Assembly: GCA_963773105.1 (NCBI GenBank) | Contig: CAVZAA010000003.1 | Location: 248,001-312,000 of the forward strand | Origin: Trebonia sp963773105 | GTDB taxonomy: Bacteria > Actinomycetota > Actinomycetes > Streptosporangiales > Streptosporangiaceae | Direction: 5' to 3' | DNA: 64,000 nucleotides | In this document: one piece after another, positions 26,130 through 35,800 of the stretch | Numbering within the stretch: position 1 is the first letter of the stretch | Layout of the letters: each line of letters begins with the position of its first letter | Made by a program: the position numbers and the translations under genes | The notes under the pieces: generated by a model | Told to the model about the DNA's origin: nothing | What the model saw: only the letters and a program-made list of their open reading frames with translations | The model's database searches: none

Positions 26130-27278
26130 ATGGACTTCACACTCACCGAGTTCGAGGGCGAGCTGCTTGACCTGGGCCGTACCTACGCCGAGCGCGAGAT
26201 TGCCCCGGTGGCGGCGCGGGCGTGGCACGAGGAGCGCTGTCCGACCGAGCTGCTGCGCGGGCTGGGCGAGCTCGGGCTGCTCGGCCCGCTGGTGCCGGAG
26301 AAGTGGGGCGGCATCGGCTCCACCACCGTGGGCTACGTGGCCCTGCTCGAGGCCCTGGCGACGGTGGACTCGTCGGTCGCGACGGCCTGGCAGGCCCACT
26401 GCACCATCGGCAGCCTCCCGCTGCTGCTGTTCGGCGACGACGAGCAGCGCGAGCGGTGGCTGCGGCCGCTGGCCGAGGGCCGCCAGCTGGGTGCCTTCGG
26501 GCTGACCGAGCCGGGGGCGGGCTCGGACGTGCGGTCGCTGCGGACCAGGGCCCTGCAGGTGTCGGGCGGGTGGGTGCTCAACGGGCAGAAGGCGTTCATC
26601 ACCAACGCCGGCACCGACATGAGCTTCGGCGTCACCGTCCTCGCCCGCGTCGGCGAGGACCCCGGCGGCAAGCCCCGCTTCGGCAGCTTCATCGTCGAGC
26701 AGGGGACCCAGGGCTACACGCTGGGGCCGAAGCTGCGCGGGATCGGGTGGAAGTCGGCCGACACCAGGGACCTGTTCTTCGACGACGTCTTCGTGCCCGA
26801 CGGTCAGGTGGTGGGCGAGCCCGGCGGCGGGCTCGGCCAGTTCCTTTCCGCCCTGGAGGTCGGGCGGATCTCGGTCGCGGCCCTCTCCCTGGGCACCGCC
26901 GCGGGCGCGCTGCGGCTGGCCCTGGCCTACGCCAAGCAGCACGAGGCGTTCGGCACCGCGATCTCCAATTTCCAGGCGATCCAGTTCAAGCTGGCGGACA
27001 TGGCGACCGAGATCGAGGCCGCCCGCTGGCTCACCTACTACGCCGCCTCCCTGCGCGACGCGGGCAGGCCGTTCAAGAAGGAGGCCGCCATGGCCAAGCT
27101 GAAGGCCAGCCAGGTCGCCACGTCGGTGGTGAGCGAGGCGGTGCAGATCTTCGGCGGCGCCGGCTACATGCTGGAGAGCGACGTCGCCCGGTTCTACTGC
27201 GACGCGAAGGTCCTGGAGATCGGCGAGGGAACCAACGAGATCCAGCGCCTCGTCATCGCCCGCGAACTCGGCTGCTAG
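26130..27278 (+). CDS. Acyl-CoA dehydrogenase
   Basis: FAD enzyme introducing an alpha-beta double bond in an acyl-CoA. 382 residues, full length. Conserved features are AFGLTEPGAGSDV (FAD/substrate loop), the segment GWVLNGQKAFITNAG, the ETF-interacting AFGTAISNFQAIQFKLADM region, and LEIGEGTNEIQR near the C-terminus with the Glu position of the catalytic base. The ATG at 26130 has GCGAGAGGG upstream. It leads an apparent operon with an SDR, an acyl-CoA ligase and a fused E1. Confidence 0.92.
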   Translation: MDFTLTEFEGELLDLGRTYAEREIAPVAARAWHEERCPTELLRGLGELGLLGPLVPEKWGGIGSTTVGYVALLEALATVDSSVATAWQAHCTIGSLPLLLFGDDEQRERWLRPLAEGRQLGAFGLTEPGAGSDVRSLRTRALQVSGGWVLNGQKAFITNAGTDMSFGVTVLARVGEDPGGKPRFGSFIVEQGTQGYTLGPKLRGIGWKSADTRDLFFDDVFVPDGQVVGEPGGGLGQFLSALEVGRISVAALSLGTAAGALRLALAYAKQHEAFGTAISNFQAIQFKLADMATEIEAARWLTYYAASLRDAGRPFKKEAAMAKLKASQVATSVVSEAVQIFGGAGYMLESDVARFYCDAKVLEIGEGTNEIQRLVIARELGC

Positions 27279-27349
27279 CGACGTGGAAGACGAGATACCC
27301 GCCGCGCCTGCGACCCGCCGCCGGCCAGCTCGACCTGGCCGGGCGACGC

Positions 27350-28066
27350 GTGGTGATCACCGGCGCCGGACGCGGCCTCGGCCGCGTGCTGGCCGGCGCC
27401 TTCGACGCCGCGGGCGCGCGGCTCGCCTTGGTCGCACGGTCCAAGCCCGCCCTCGAAACGGTGGCGGGCCAGCTCGCGGGCGACCACCTGATCTGCCCCG
27501 GTGACGTGCGCGACGACCTGTTCAACGAGACCGTGGCCGAGCGGATGACCGAGCGGTTCGGCGGCATCGATGTGTGGATCGCCAATGCGGGGGTGTCGCG
27601 CGAGGACCTGGACATCACCCGCCTCTCCCCCGACGCGTGGCGCGAGGTCATCGACACCAACCTGACCGGGACGTTCCTCGGCGCGCGGGCGGCCGCCCCG
27701 CGGATGGGCGCGGGCGGCCGCATCATCGTCACCGGGTCGGTGCTTGGCGACCGGCCGCACGGCCGCCTGGCCGCCTACTCGGCGTCTAAGGGCGGCGTGC
27801 ACGCCCTGGTCAGGTCGTTGGCGCAGGAACTGGGGCCCCGGCAGATCACCGCCAACGCGGTGGCGCTGGGCTGGTTCGAGACCGGTCTCGGCGCGTTCTG
27901 GCACCGCGACGAGGACCGCGAGCGGGACATCGCGGCGCACACCGCGCTCGGCCGCTGGGGCACGGCGGACGACCTGACCGGCGTCTACCTGTTCCTGGCG
28001 TCGGCCGCCTCGGCGTACATCACTGGCACCACGATCACCGTTGACGGCGGCTATTCGCTGCTGTGA
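27350..28066 (+). CDS. Short-chain dehydrogenase/reductase, N-terminus uncertain
   Basis: NAD(P)-dependent oxidoreductase with VVITGAGRGLGRVLAGAF, ANAG (VWIANAGVSRED), the catalytic Ser in TGSVLGDR and YSASK. The first canonical in-frame start after the acyl-CoA dehydrogenase stop is the GTG at 27350, but homology begins earlier (QLDLAGRR) and a GTG at 27283 in another frame (MEDEIPAAPA) looks like the natural start. A one-base frameshift near 27310 is therefore likely. The stop overlaps the next gene by four bases. Confidence 0.8.
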   Translation: MVITGAGRGLGRVLAGAFDAAGARLALVARSKPALETVAGQLAGDHLICPGDVRDDLFNETVAERMTERFGGIDVWIANAGVSREDLDITRLSPDAWREVIDTNLTGTFLGARAAAPRMGAGGRIIVTGSVLGDRPHGRLAAYSASKGGVHALVRSLAQELGPRQITANAVALGWFETGLGAFWHRDEDRERDIAAHTALGRWGTADDLTGVYLFLASAASAYITGTTITVDGGYSLL

Positions 28067-29697
28067 CGCTCGATCCCGATGACGATCGCATGACTCCCGA
28101 CCTGACGTCGAAGGAGATGGTCATGTTCAACCTCGCCCGGTCCCTCGACCGGAACGCGGACCGGACGCCGGATGAGGCCGCGGTGATCTTCCGCGATACC
28201 GTGCTGACCCACCGGCAGCTCCTTGACCGGGTAAACGCGCTGGCTGCCGCCTTCCGCGGCGCCGGGGTGGGCCACGGTGACATCGTGGCGCTGCTGATGG
28301 GCAACTGCCCCGAGTTCCTGGAGAGCGCGCTGGCGGTGAACCGCGTCGGCGCGGCGTTCCTGCCGCTCAACGTGCGGCTGGCCGAGCCCGAACTCGAGTA
28401 CATCATCCGGCACGCCGGCGCGGCCGCGATCGTGACCGAGCCCGCGCTGGCCGGGCCGGTGGCCGCCATTGGCGGCCGGCTGACGACGCCGTGGACGGTG
28501 GTGGTGGCCGGCCAGGGCGACGGGGCCGCCGCGGCGGGCGTTCCTTACGAGTCGTTCCTGGGCGCGCACCGCGGCGCCTTCGTTCCCCCCGCTGACGTCA
28601 CCGAGGCGGACCTGCACCGGCTCATGTACAGCTCGGGGACGACCGCGCATCCGAAGGGGGTGCCGATCACCTACGGGAACTTCTACTGGAAGACGATCGG
28701 TCATGTCGCCGAGTTCGGCCTCAGCGCGGCCGACCGCACGCTCATGGCGGGGCCGATGTACCACGTGGGGGCGTTCGACCTGCCCGGCATCGGCACCTGG
28801 TGGGTCGGCGGCAGCCTGGTGATCCTGCCCCGGTTCGACGTGCCCGACCTGCTCGCCGCCATCGACCGGGAACGGCCGACCAACGTCTGGCTGGCCCCGG
28901 CGATGGTGAACGCGACCCTGAACGAGATCGCCCAGTCCCCCGAGCTCGGCCTGCGCAGCACCGCCAGCATCCGGTTCATCACCGGGGGCGGGGAGAAGAC
29001 GCCGGTGACGCTCATCGAACGGCTGCTGTCTGCGTTCCCCAACGCGCGGTTCGCCGACGCCTACGGGCTGACCGAGACCGTGTCGGGCGACACGTTCAAC
29101 GACCAGGCGCACACGGTGTCGAAGATCGGCTCCGTCGGCAAGCCGGTGGTCAACCTGGACGTGCGGATCCTCGGTCCAGACGATGCCCCGGCCGGGCCGG
29201 GCACCCAGGGCGAGATCGCGCTGCGGGGGCCCAAGGTGGTGTCCGGCTACTGGAAGAACCCCGACGCCACGGCGGCCGCGTTCACGGCCGACGGCTGGTT
29301 CAGGACCGGGGACATCGGCCACCTCGACGAGGACGGCTACCTCTACATCGACGACCGCAAGAAGGACATGATCGTCTCCGGCGGCGAGAACGTCGCCACG
29401 TCGGAGGTGGAGCGCGTCCTGTACGAGTGCGACGCGGTGCTCGAGGCGGCCGTGGTCGCGATGCCCGATCCGCGCTGGGGCGAGGTGCCGCGGGCGTTCG
29501 TGGTGCTGCGGCCCGGCCACGAGATCACCGAGCAGGCGCTGATCGCGCACTGCCGGTCGCGGCTGGCCAGCTTCAAGACGCCGAAGCAGGTCGTGTTCAT
29601 GGAGACGCTGCCGCGCAACCCGTCCGGCAAGGTGCTCAAGCGCCAACTGCGCGAGGTACGCGAGGCGCGCGAGCTCAACCGCAAGGCAGAAGGGTAA
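28063..29697 (+). CDS. Long-chain/aryl acyl-CoA synthetase (AMP-binding)
   Basis: 544-residue ANL enzyme. Signatures are RLMYSSGTTAHPKGVPIT (ATP loop), ADAYGLTETVSGD, WFRTGDIGHLDEDGYLYI and RKKDMIVSGGENV. The catalytic Lys is in LPRNPSGKVLKRQLR near the C-terminus. The GTG start at 28063 overlaps the SDR stop (GTGA), so the two are coupled. It probably activates the acid intermediate handled by the neighbouring dehydrogenases; the substrate is not known. Confidence 0.92.
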   Translation: MTLDPDDDRMTPDLTSKEMVMFNLARSLDRNADRTPDEAAVIFRDTVLTHRQLLDRVNALAAAFRGAGVGHGDIVALLMGNCPEFLESALAVNRVGAAFLPLNVRLAEPELEYIIRHAGAAAIVTEPALAGPVAAIGGRLTTPWTVVVAGQGDGAAAAGVPYESFLGAHRGAFVPPADVTEADLHRLMYSSGTTAHPKGVPITYGNFYWKTIGHVAEFGLSAADRTLMAGPMYHVGAFDLPGIGTWWVGGSLVILPRFDVPDLLAAIDRERPTNVWLAPAMVNATLNEIAQSPELGLRSTASIRFITGGGEKTPVTLIERLLSAFPNARFADAYGLTETVSGDTFNDQAHTVSKIGSVGKPVVNLDVRILGPDDAPAGPGTQGEIALRGPKVVSGYWKNPDATAAAFTADGWFRTGDIGHLDEDGYLYIDDRKKDMIVSGGENVATSEVERVLYECDAVLEAAVVAMPDPRWGEVPRAFVVLRPGHEITEQALIAHCRSRLASFKTPKQVVFMETLPRNPSGKVLKRQLREVREARELNRKAEG

Positions 29698-29701
29698 CCA
29701 A

Positions 29702-31735
29702 GTGCGGACAACCTCAGTCCCAGCAAGCAGCGTCCCTGAGTTCCCCGAGCTGCCGACCGACGGCCTGCTCGAGGCCTACGGGCGGATGACCCTGATCCGG
29801 GTATTCGAGGAGCGGGTGTCCGAGCTCTACCGCAACAGCGAGGTGCCGGGCTTCGTCCACCTGTCGATCGGCCAGGAGGCCTCGGCGGTCGGCGCCTGCT
29901 GGCCGCTGGCCGTCACCGACGTGATCACCTCCAACCACCGCGGCCACGGTCACTGCCTGGCCAAGGGCCTCGCCCCCGAGCCGATGATGGCCGAGCTGCT
30001 GGCCCGGGCCACCGGGACGAACAAGGGCCTGGGCGGCTCGATGCACATCGCCGACCCGGACCTGGGCATCTTCGGCGCCAACGGGATCGTCGCCGCGGGC
30101 GTGCCGATCGCCGGGGGCGCCGCCCTAGCGGCCAAGCTGCGCGCGGGGAGGGATCGGGCGGGTAAGGAAAGCAGCGTGGTGGTGTCGTTCTTCGGCGACG
30201 GCGCGGTCGCGCAGGGCGCGTTTCACGAGGCGGCCAACCTGGCCGCGCTGTGGCGGCTGCCGATCGTGTTCTTCTGCGAGAACAACGGCTACGCCGAGTT
30301 CTCGCCGATCGCCGACCAGCACCCGGTGCCGATGGCCGCCCGCGCGGCCGGGTACGGCCTCGACTACGTGCCGGTCGACGGCAACGACGTGGAGGCGGTC
30401 GCCGCGGTCATGACCGACGCGGTGGGGCGCATCCGCGCGGGCGGCGGCCCGGTGTTCGTGGAGGCCGCCACCTACCGCTGGCACGGCCACTACGAGGGCG
30501 ACCCGGAGAAGTACCGCAGCGCCGACGAGCTCTCGGAGTGGCAGCGGCGCGACCCGCTGGTCATCACCCGGGCGCGGCTGCTCGGCCGCGGCGTCGGGCA
30601 GGAGACCCTCGACTCGGTCGAGGCGCAGGTGCGGGCCCGGATCGACGCCGCCGTCGAGGCCGCCAGGCAGGCGCCGCCGCCGGACCTGAGCGTGCTGCGC
30701 TCGTCGGTGTACGCGCCGCGGCCGGCCATCGCCGAGCCGGACTGGGTGCCGGCCCCGGACGGCGAGATCTTCCGCACCATGGACGCGGTGCGGCTGGCGC
30801 TGGAGGGAGCGCTCGACGCCAACCCGGAGGCGTTCGTGGCCGGGGTGGACGTCGGCAAGGGCGGCAACGTCTTCGCCCTCACCCGCGGCCTGTACGCGCG
30901 GTGGCCCGACCGGCTGCTGGACACGCCGATCTCGGAGACCGCGGTCATGGGGCTCGCGGTCGGCGGCGCCATGGCGGGCATGACCCCGCTGGTCGAGCTG
31001 ATGTACCTGGACTTCCTCGGCGTCTGCTTCGACCAGATACTCAACCAGGCGGCCAAGCTGCGCTTCATGACCGGCGGCAAGGCGCGGATGGGCCTAGTGA
31101 TCAGGACGCAGTTCGGCGGCGGCCGCTCCTCTGGCAGCCAGCACTCCCAGTCTCTGGAGGCGCTGCTGGCCCACGTCCCGGGGCTGACGGTGGTGATGCC
31201 GTCGACCCCGGCCGACACCTACGGGCTGCTGCGGTCGGCGATCCTCGACCCCAACCCGGTCGTGTTCATCGAGAACCGCCAGCAGTACGGGATGAAGGGC
31301 CCCAAGCCGCCGGCCGACTATCTGATCCCGCTGGGCAAGGCGAAGGTGGTGCGGGAGGGCACCGACCTGACGATCGTGAGCGTCTCCCGGATGGTGCGCG
31401 AGGCGCTGGCCGCGGCCGAGGCGCTGGCCCCGCGCGGGATCAGCGCCGAGGTGATCGACCTGCGGACGGTGGCGCCGCTGGACAAGGAGACCATCCTGGC
31501 ATCGCTGGCGAAGACCAACCGGCTGCTGATCGCGCACGAGGGGGTCACCGACTTCGGCATCGGCGCCGAGATCGCGGCACTGGCCGCGTACCAGGGGTTC
31601 TGGACGCTGGACGCGCCGGTGATGCGGGTGGCGCCGCCGCCCACGCCGTCGCCCTACGCGCCTAACCTGGAGGAGCAGTGGCTGCCCGACCGGCGGGCGA
31701 TCGAGCGCGGGGCCGAGGCGCTGGTCCGGGTCTGA
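29702..31735 (+). CDS. Fused alpha-beta E1 component, 2-oxoacid dehydrogenase type
   Basis: A single 677-residue polypeptide joining two proteins that are usually separate. Residues about 15-330 are E1 alpha, with the thiamine-diphosphate motif FFGDGAVAQGAFHEAANLA and YRWHGHYEGD. Residues about 350-677 are E1 beta, with FALTRGLYARWPDRLLDTPI and VIDLRTVAPLDKETI. It resembles acetoin/branched-chain/pyruvate-type E1. No E2 or E3 gene is in the window, so the partner subunits must be elsewhere. It may cleave a 2-oxoacid formed in this pathway. The GTG start at 29702 is four bases after the ligase stop. Confidence 0.85.
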   Translation: MRTTSVPASSVPEFPELPTDGLLEAYGRMTLIRVFEERVSELYRNSEVPGFVHLSIGQEASAVGACWPLAVTDVITSNHRGHGHCLAKGLAPEPMMAELLARATGTNKGLGGSMHIADPDLGIFGANGIVAAGVPIAGGAALAAKLRAGRDRAGKESSVVVSFFGDGAVAQGAFHEAANLAALWRLPIVFFCENNGYAEFSPIADQHPVPMAARAAGYGLDYVPVDGNDVEAVAAVMTDAVGRIRAGGGPVFVEAATYRWHGHYEGDPEKYRSADELSEWQRRDPLVITRARLLGRGVGQETLDSVEAQVRARIDAAVEAARQAPPPDLSVLRSSVYAPRPAIAEPDWVPAPDGEIFRTMDAVRLALEGALDANPEAFVAGVDVGKGGNVFALTRGLYARWPDRLLDTPISETAVMGLAVGGAMAGMTPLVELMYLDFLGVCFDQILNQAAKLRFMTGGKARMGLVIRTQFGGGRSSGSQHSQSLEALLAHVPGLTVVMPSTPADTYGLLRSAILDPNPVVFIENRQQYGMKGPKPPADYLIPLGKAKVVREGTDLTIVSVSRMVREALAAAEALAPRGISAEVIDLRTVAPLDKETILASLAKTNRLLIAHEGVTDFGIGAEIAALAAYQGFWTLDAPVMRVAPPPTPSPYAPNLEEQWLPDRRAIERGAEALVRV

Positions 31736-31739
31736 CTGA

Positions 31740-31766
31740 ATCCGGGGTCACTGGCTGGCCCCGGAT
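31740..31766. terminator. Hairpin after the acyl-CoA operon
   Basis: ATCCGGGGTCA and TGGCCCCGGAT pair with one mismatch around a 5-base loop, directly after the E1 stop and before convergent genes. Confidence 0.65.
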
Positions 31767-31795
31767 GAGGGCGCGCGGGCGGGCTGCGGTGGGAG

Positions 31796-31840
31796 CCAGG
31801 GTCCGTTCGAGATGAAGTGCAGTTGACTTTGACTTGGGAC
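31796..31840 (+). repeat. Dispersed GGTCCGTTCG repeat, copy C
   Basis: CCAGGGTCCGTTCGA (31796-31810) followed by an AT-richer tail containing AGTTGACTTTGACTTGG, between convergent genes. Confidence 0.65.
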
Positions 31841-31843
31841 CGG

Positions 31844-32818
31844 TCAGCGGGCCCAGTGGGCGTCGGCGAAGCGGCGGACCTCGCCCAGGATCTCCTGGTC
31901 TTCCGGCGCACGGCCCATGAAACCGCCGTGCCCGCCGGCCTCGGTGACGTGCAGCTCGGCCGGGATGCCGGCCCGGCGCAGAGCCCGGTGCAGGAGCACG
32001 GTGTCGGACAGCAGCATGTCGCGGGTGCCGGTGGTGAGGATGGCGGGCGGGAAGCCCTTGCTGAAGTCGCCGTTCAGCGGCGACAGGTACGGGTGGCGGA
32101 GGTCATGGCCGGCCGCGTAGAGCAGAAACTGCTGCCTCCCGCTGCCGGGGATAAGGGGGTCGAGCCCCAGGTTGGTCTGATGGGAGTCGCCCGCCTCGGT
32201 GAGGTCCGCTCCGGGCGTCATCAGCACCACGGCGGCGGGAAGGGGCAGCCCCTCGTCGCGGGCACGCAAGATCAGCGCGGCCGCGAGGTTGCCGCCGGCC
32301 GAGGCGCCGCCGATGACGATCCGGTCCGGCGACCGCTCGCCGAGCAGCGCCCGGTAGGCGGCCAGGCAGTCGTCGAGGGCGGCCGGGAAGGGGTGGTCGG
32401 GCGGCATCCGGTAGTCGACCGCCCACACCCGGGCGGCCATTCGGATCGCAGTGCCGACGGCCATGGTCGCGCACAGCTCGCCGCCGCCCCAGATGAACCC
32501 GCCGCCGTGGATGTCGAGGTACACCCGTTCGTCGCCCTCGTCGAGGCCGTCCGGCGTGATCTCGTAGACGCGGGCGCCACCCGGCAGGTCCCGTTTCACC
32601 ACCGTGACCGGGGCGGCGGTGCGTCCGGCCATCATCGTCGCGATGGCGCCGTCGTGAGCGGCGATCATCGCCCGCCATGCCTGATGGTCGTCAAGCGCAG
32701 GAGACTCGAAGCTCTCGGCGGGCGGGTTCGCCAGCACGGCCTGGGCTTCCTGGCTCACCGTGGACGGAACGGCGATGTCGCGTGCGGGGAGGCGGATGGT
32801 CCCCGGTCTTTCGCTCAC
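31844..32818 (-). CDS. Alpha/beta hydrolase, hormone-sensitive-lipase family
   Basis: 324-residue esterase. The oxyanion motif is DIHGGGFIWGGG, the nucleophile elbow IGGASAGGNLAAAL, and the acid and His are in TTGTRDMLLSD and EAGGHGGFMG. The open frame extends much further upstream but there it lies antisense of nothing conserved; the GTG start at 32818 overlaps the ABC transporter stop (GTGA) and begins MSERPGTIRL. Transcribed with the importer; it may hydrolyse an ester or lactone taken up or produced by the nearby Baeyer-Villiger enzyme. Confidence 0.88.
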   Translation of the reverse strand: MSERPGTIRLPARDIAVPSTVSQEAQAVLANPPAESFESPALDDHQAWRAMIAAHDGAIATMMAGRTAAPVTVVKRDLPGGARVYEITPDGLDEGDERVYLDIHGGGFIWGGGELCATMAVGTAIRMAARVWAVDYRMPPDHPFPAALDDCLAAYRALLGERSPDRIVIGGASAGGNLAAALILRARDEGLPLPAAVVLMTPGADLTEAGDSHQTNLGLDPLIPGSGRQQFLLYAAGHDLRHPYLSPLNGDFSKGFPPAILTTGTRDMLLSDTVLLHRALRRAGIPAELHVTEAGGHGGFMGRAPEDQEILGEVRRFADAHWAR

Positions 32819-35800
32819 TGGCCCTCGAGTACGCGCTGGGGAGCGGCGGCCGGGGCGGCGTGCTCGCCGCCCAGGTAGGCCGAGCTGACCATGTCCGCCA
32901 CGACGTCGGGCGCGCCGTGGTAGGTGATCCGACCGTTGATGAGCAGCGCACCGGAGTCGGCCACCTTGAGCACCTCGGCCGCGAACTGCTCCACCACCAA
33001 GATCGTGAGGCCCTGGCGGGCGATGCCCGCGAGAACCTCGTACAGTTCCTCGACGATCTTGGGCGCGAGGCCCATTGACAGCTCGTCGACCAGCAGCACG
33101 GACGGGCTCACGGCGAGTGCGCGGGCCATCGAGAGCATCTGCTGCTCGCCGCCGGAGAGCTTCCCCGCCAGCTGGGTACGGCGCTCGGCCAGCCGCGGGA
33201 ACTGCTGGAAGGACTTCTCCAGGATCTCCGTGTAGCCCGTCCCGGAGAAGCTGGCCATCTTGAGGTTCTCGACCACAGTGAGGTTGGGGAAGATCCCCCG
33301 CCCCTCGGGGACCACGCACAGCCCGCCGCGGACCAGGCGCTCGGTCGGGACCCCGGCGATCGACTGGCCGTTGAGTGACGCGGTGCCCTTGGTCGGCGTC
33401 AGCTGCCCGGACATGACCTTCAGGGCGGTCGACTTGCCCGCGCCGTTCGGCCCGAGCACCGCGCAGACCTCGCCCGCGCGGACCGTAAGGCTGATGTCCT
33501 GCAGGACGTCGATGCCGCCGTAGCCGGCCGACACGCCGTCGAGCTGGACGGCGATCGGCCGGTCCGATTCCGGTCGCGGCTGCGGCTGCGCCGAGGGCGC
33601 CGGCTCGGTGACCAGGGCGATCGGGGCGACCGAGCGGGCGCTGGCCGGTGCGGCGGCCGCGGCTGGCTTGGCGTCAGCGGCGCCGGTGCCGAGGTAGGCC
33701 TCGAGGACCTTCTGGTCCGCCTGGACCTCGGCCGGGGTGCCGGTCGCGATCACCGTGCCGGCGTCGAGGACGACGATGTGGTGGCAGAGATTCATGATGA
33801 ACCCCATGTCATGCTCGACCACCAGGATGGCGATGCCGGTGGAGGCGAGTCCGCGCAGCAGGGTGGCGAACGTCTCGGTCTCCGACGCCGACAGCCCGGA
33901 AGACGGCTCGTCGAGCAGCAGCACCCGCGGCTGGGTAGCCAGCGCGCGGGCCACCTCGACCAGCCGGGCGGTGCCGGTCGGCAGCAGCTCGGCCCGGGTC
34001 GACGCGACCGCCTGCAGGCCCAGGTGCTCGATGATCGTGTCGGTGATGACGTCGGGGCTGCCGGCCCCGGTGCGCGCCCACCGCCTGCGGTGCAGTTGCG
34101 CAGCCACCCGGATGTTGTCGCGCACGGTGAGCGACCCGAATACCTCGAGCCGCTGGAAGGTGCGGGCGAGGCCGAGCCGGGCGAACTGGTGCGGCCGGGC
34201 GCCGGTCACATCCCGGCCGTCGACGAAGATCCGGCCCTCGTTGGGCTCCTGCATGCCGGTGGCGACGTTGAACAGCGTCGTCTTGCCCGCGCCGTTCGGC
34301 CCGATGAGGCCGATGATCTGCCCGTCCTGCAGGTCGAGGCTGACCTTGTTGACCGCGAGCAGGCCGCCGAAGCGGACGGTGATGTCGCGGAACTCGGCCG
34401 CCGGACGGTCGGTGGCGGTGCGCGGCGCGGGCGAGGGCAGCCTGGTGGCCGCGCGCACCCCGGACAGCACCGGGGTGGCCTCGGTTGGCTGGGGCCCGGC
34501 CGGGACGCCGGTGATCCGCCTGCGCAGCTTGGCGACCGCCTGGACGTTCTGCTCCCAGACGCCCTCCGGGTTCCGGCCGACGCCGATGCCGATCAGGCCC
34601 GGGCCGAGGTTGCTGAACCAGGTGAGGAAGGTGTTGTCGGGGAACGCCTGGTTGAACCACTGGAACTGGACCAGGGCGAGCGCGCCGATGATCGTGCCGC
34701 CGACCGTGGTCATGCCCCCTACCACCAGCAGCAGCAGATACGGCAGGCCCACGGTGAGCTGAAAGTCGGTAGTGCCGACCGAGCTGTAGTAGAACGCGAA
34801 CAGGCCGCCGGCCAGCCCGGCGATCGCGGCCGAGAACATGAACACGCTGAGCTTGGTCAGCGTGAGGCTCATGCCGAGCATCGAGGCCGCGTCGGGGCTG
34901 TCCCGCAGCGCGACCAGCCGACGGCCGAAGCTGCGCCGCTGCACCAGGATGACGATCATGCCGACGACGCTGAACAGGATCGCCGCGAAGATCAGGAACC
35001 CGGCGTCCTGCACGAACGAGATCCCGAGGAAGCTGAACGGGTTCTCCACCTGCAGGCCGAACACCGACAGGTTCGGCACCTGCCGGTTGCCGTTGCCGAA
35101 CACGCCGGGCTGGTCGAAGAAGAGGAACTCGGCCAGCCGGGCGAACGCCATCGTCGCCAGCGCGAGATAGATGCCCTGCAGCCGGATAGCGGGCCCGGCC
35201 ATGATCATGCCGATGGGCACCGCGAACGCGGCCGCGACGACGAGCCCGAGCACGTTGCCGTTGAAGCCCCACTCCACCACGGCGAACGCGCCGCAGCCGA
35301 CCAGGGTGATCTGCGCCAGGCTGATCTGGTTGGCCCAGCCGGTCAACGGCACCAGCGACAGCATCACGAACGCGGTCAGCACGATGAGGATGACCTCGCG
35401 CAGGTTCGGCCGGTTGAGGGTGGCGGCGCAGATTACCGCGATGACGATGAGGAGGGCGAAGCCGAGCAGGGCATTGCGGTTGGAGGGGATACGCTCGGCC
35501 GTCTGCCTCGGCTTGGACCGGCCCTTGATCCGCGCGTCCCTGATGAACAGCACCGCGATGAACAGCAGGGCGGCCGGGATGGCCTGCGGGGCCGACGTCC
35601 ACCGGCCGGTCCAGCTCAGGAACGTCTCCTGGAAGGACAGCGTCAGTCCGATGATCAGGCCGCCGACGTAGGCCATGGGCAGGCTGCGGAGCCGGGCGAT
35701 GATGGCCGCCGCGAACGCGTCGACGATGAACAGCGTCAGCGTCGAGGGGTCGAGCGCGCTCAGCTCCTCGGCCAGGAAGATGCCCGCCAGCGCGGCCATC

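Noticed and set aside
32819..33319. Upstream extension of the esterase frame
   Set aside because: It overlaps the LivF end of the importer in another frame and has no conserved features; the GTG at 32818 gives the family's normal length.
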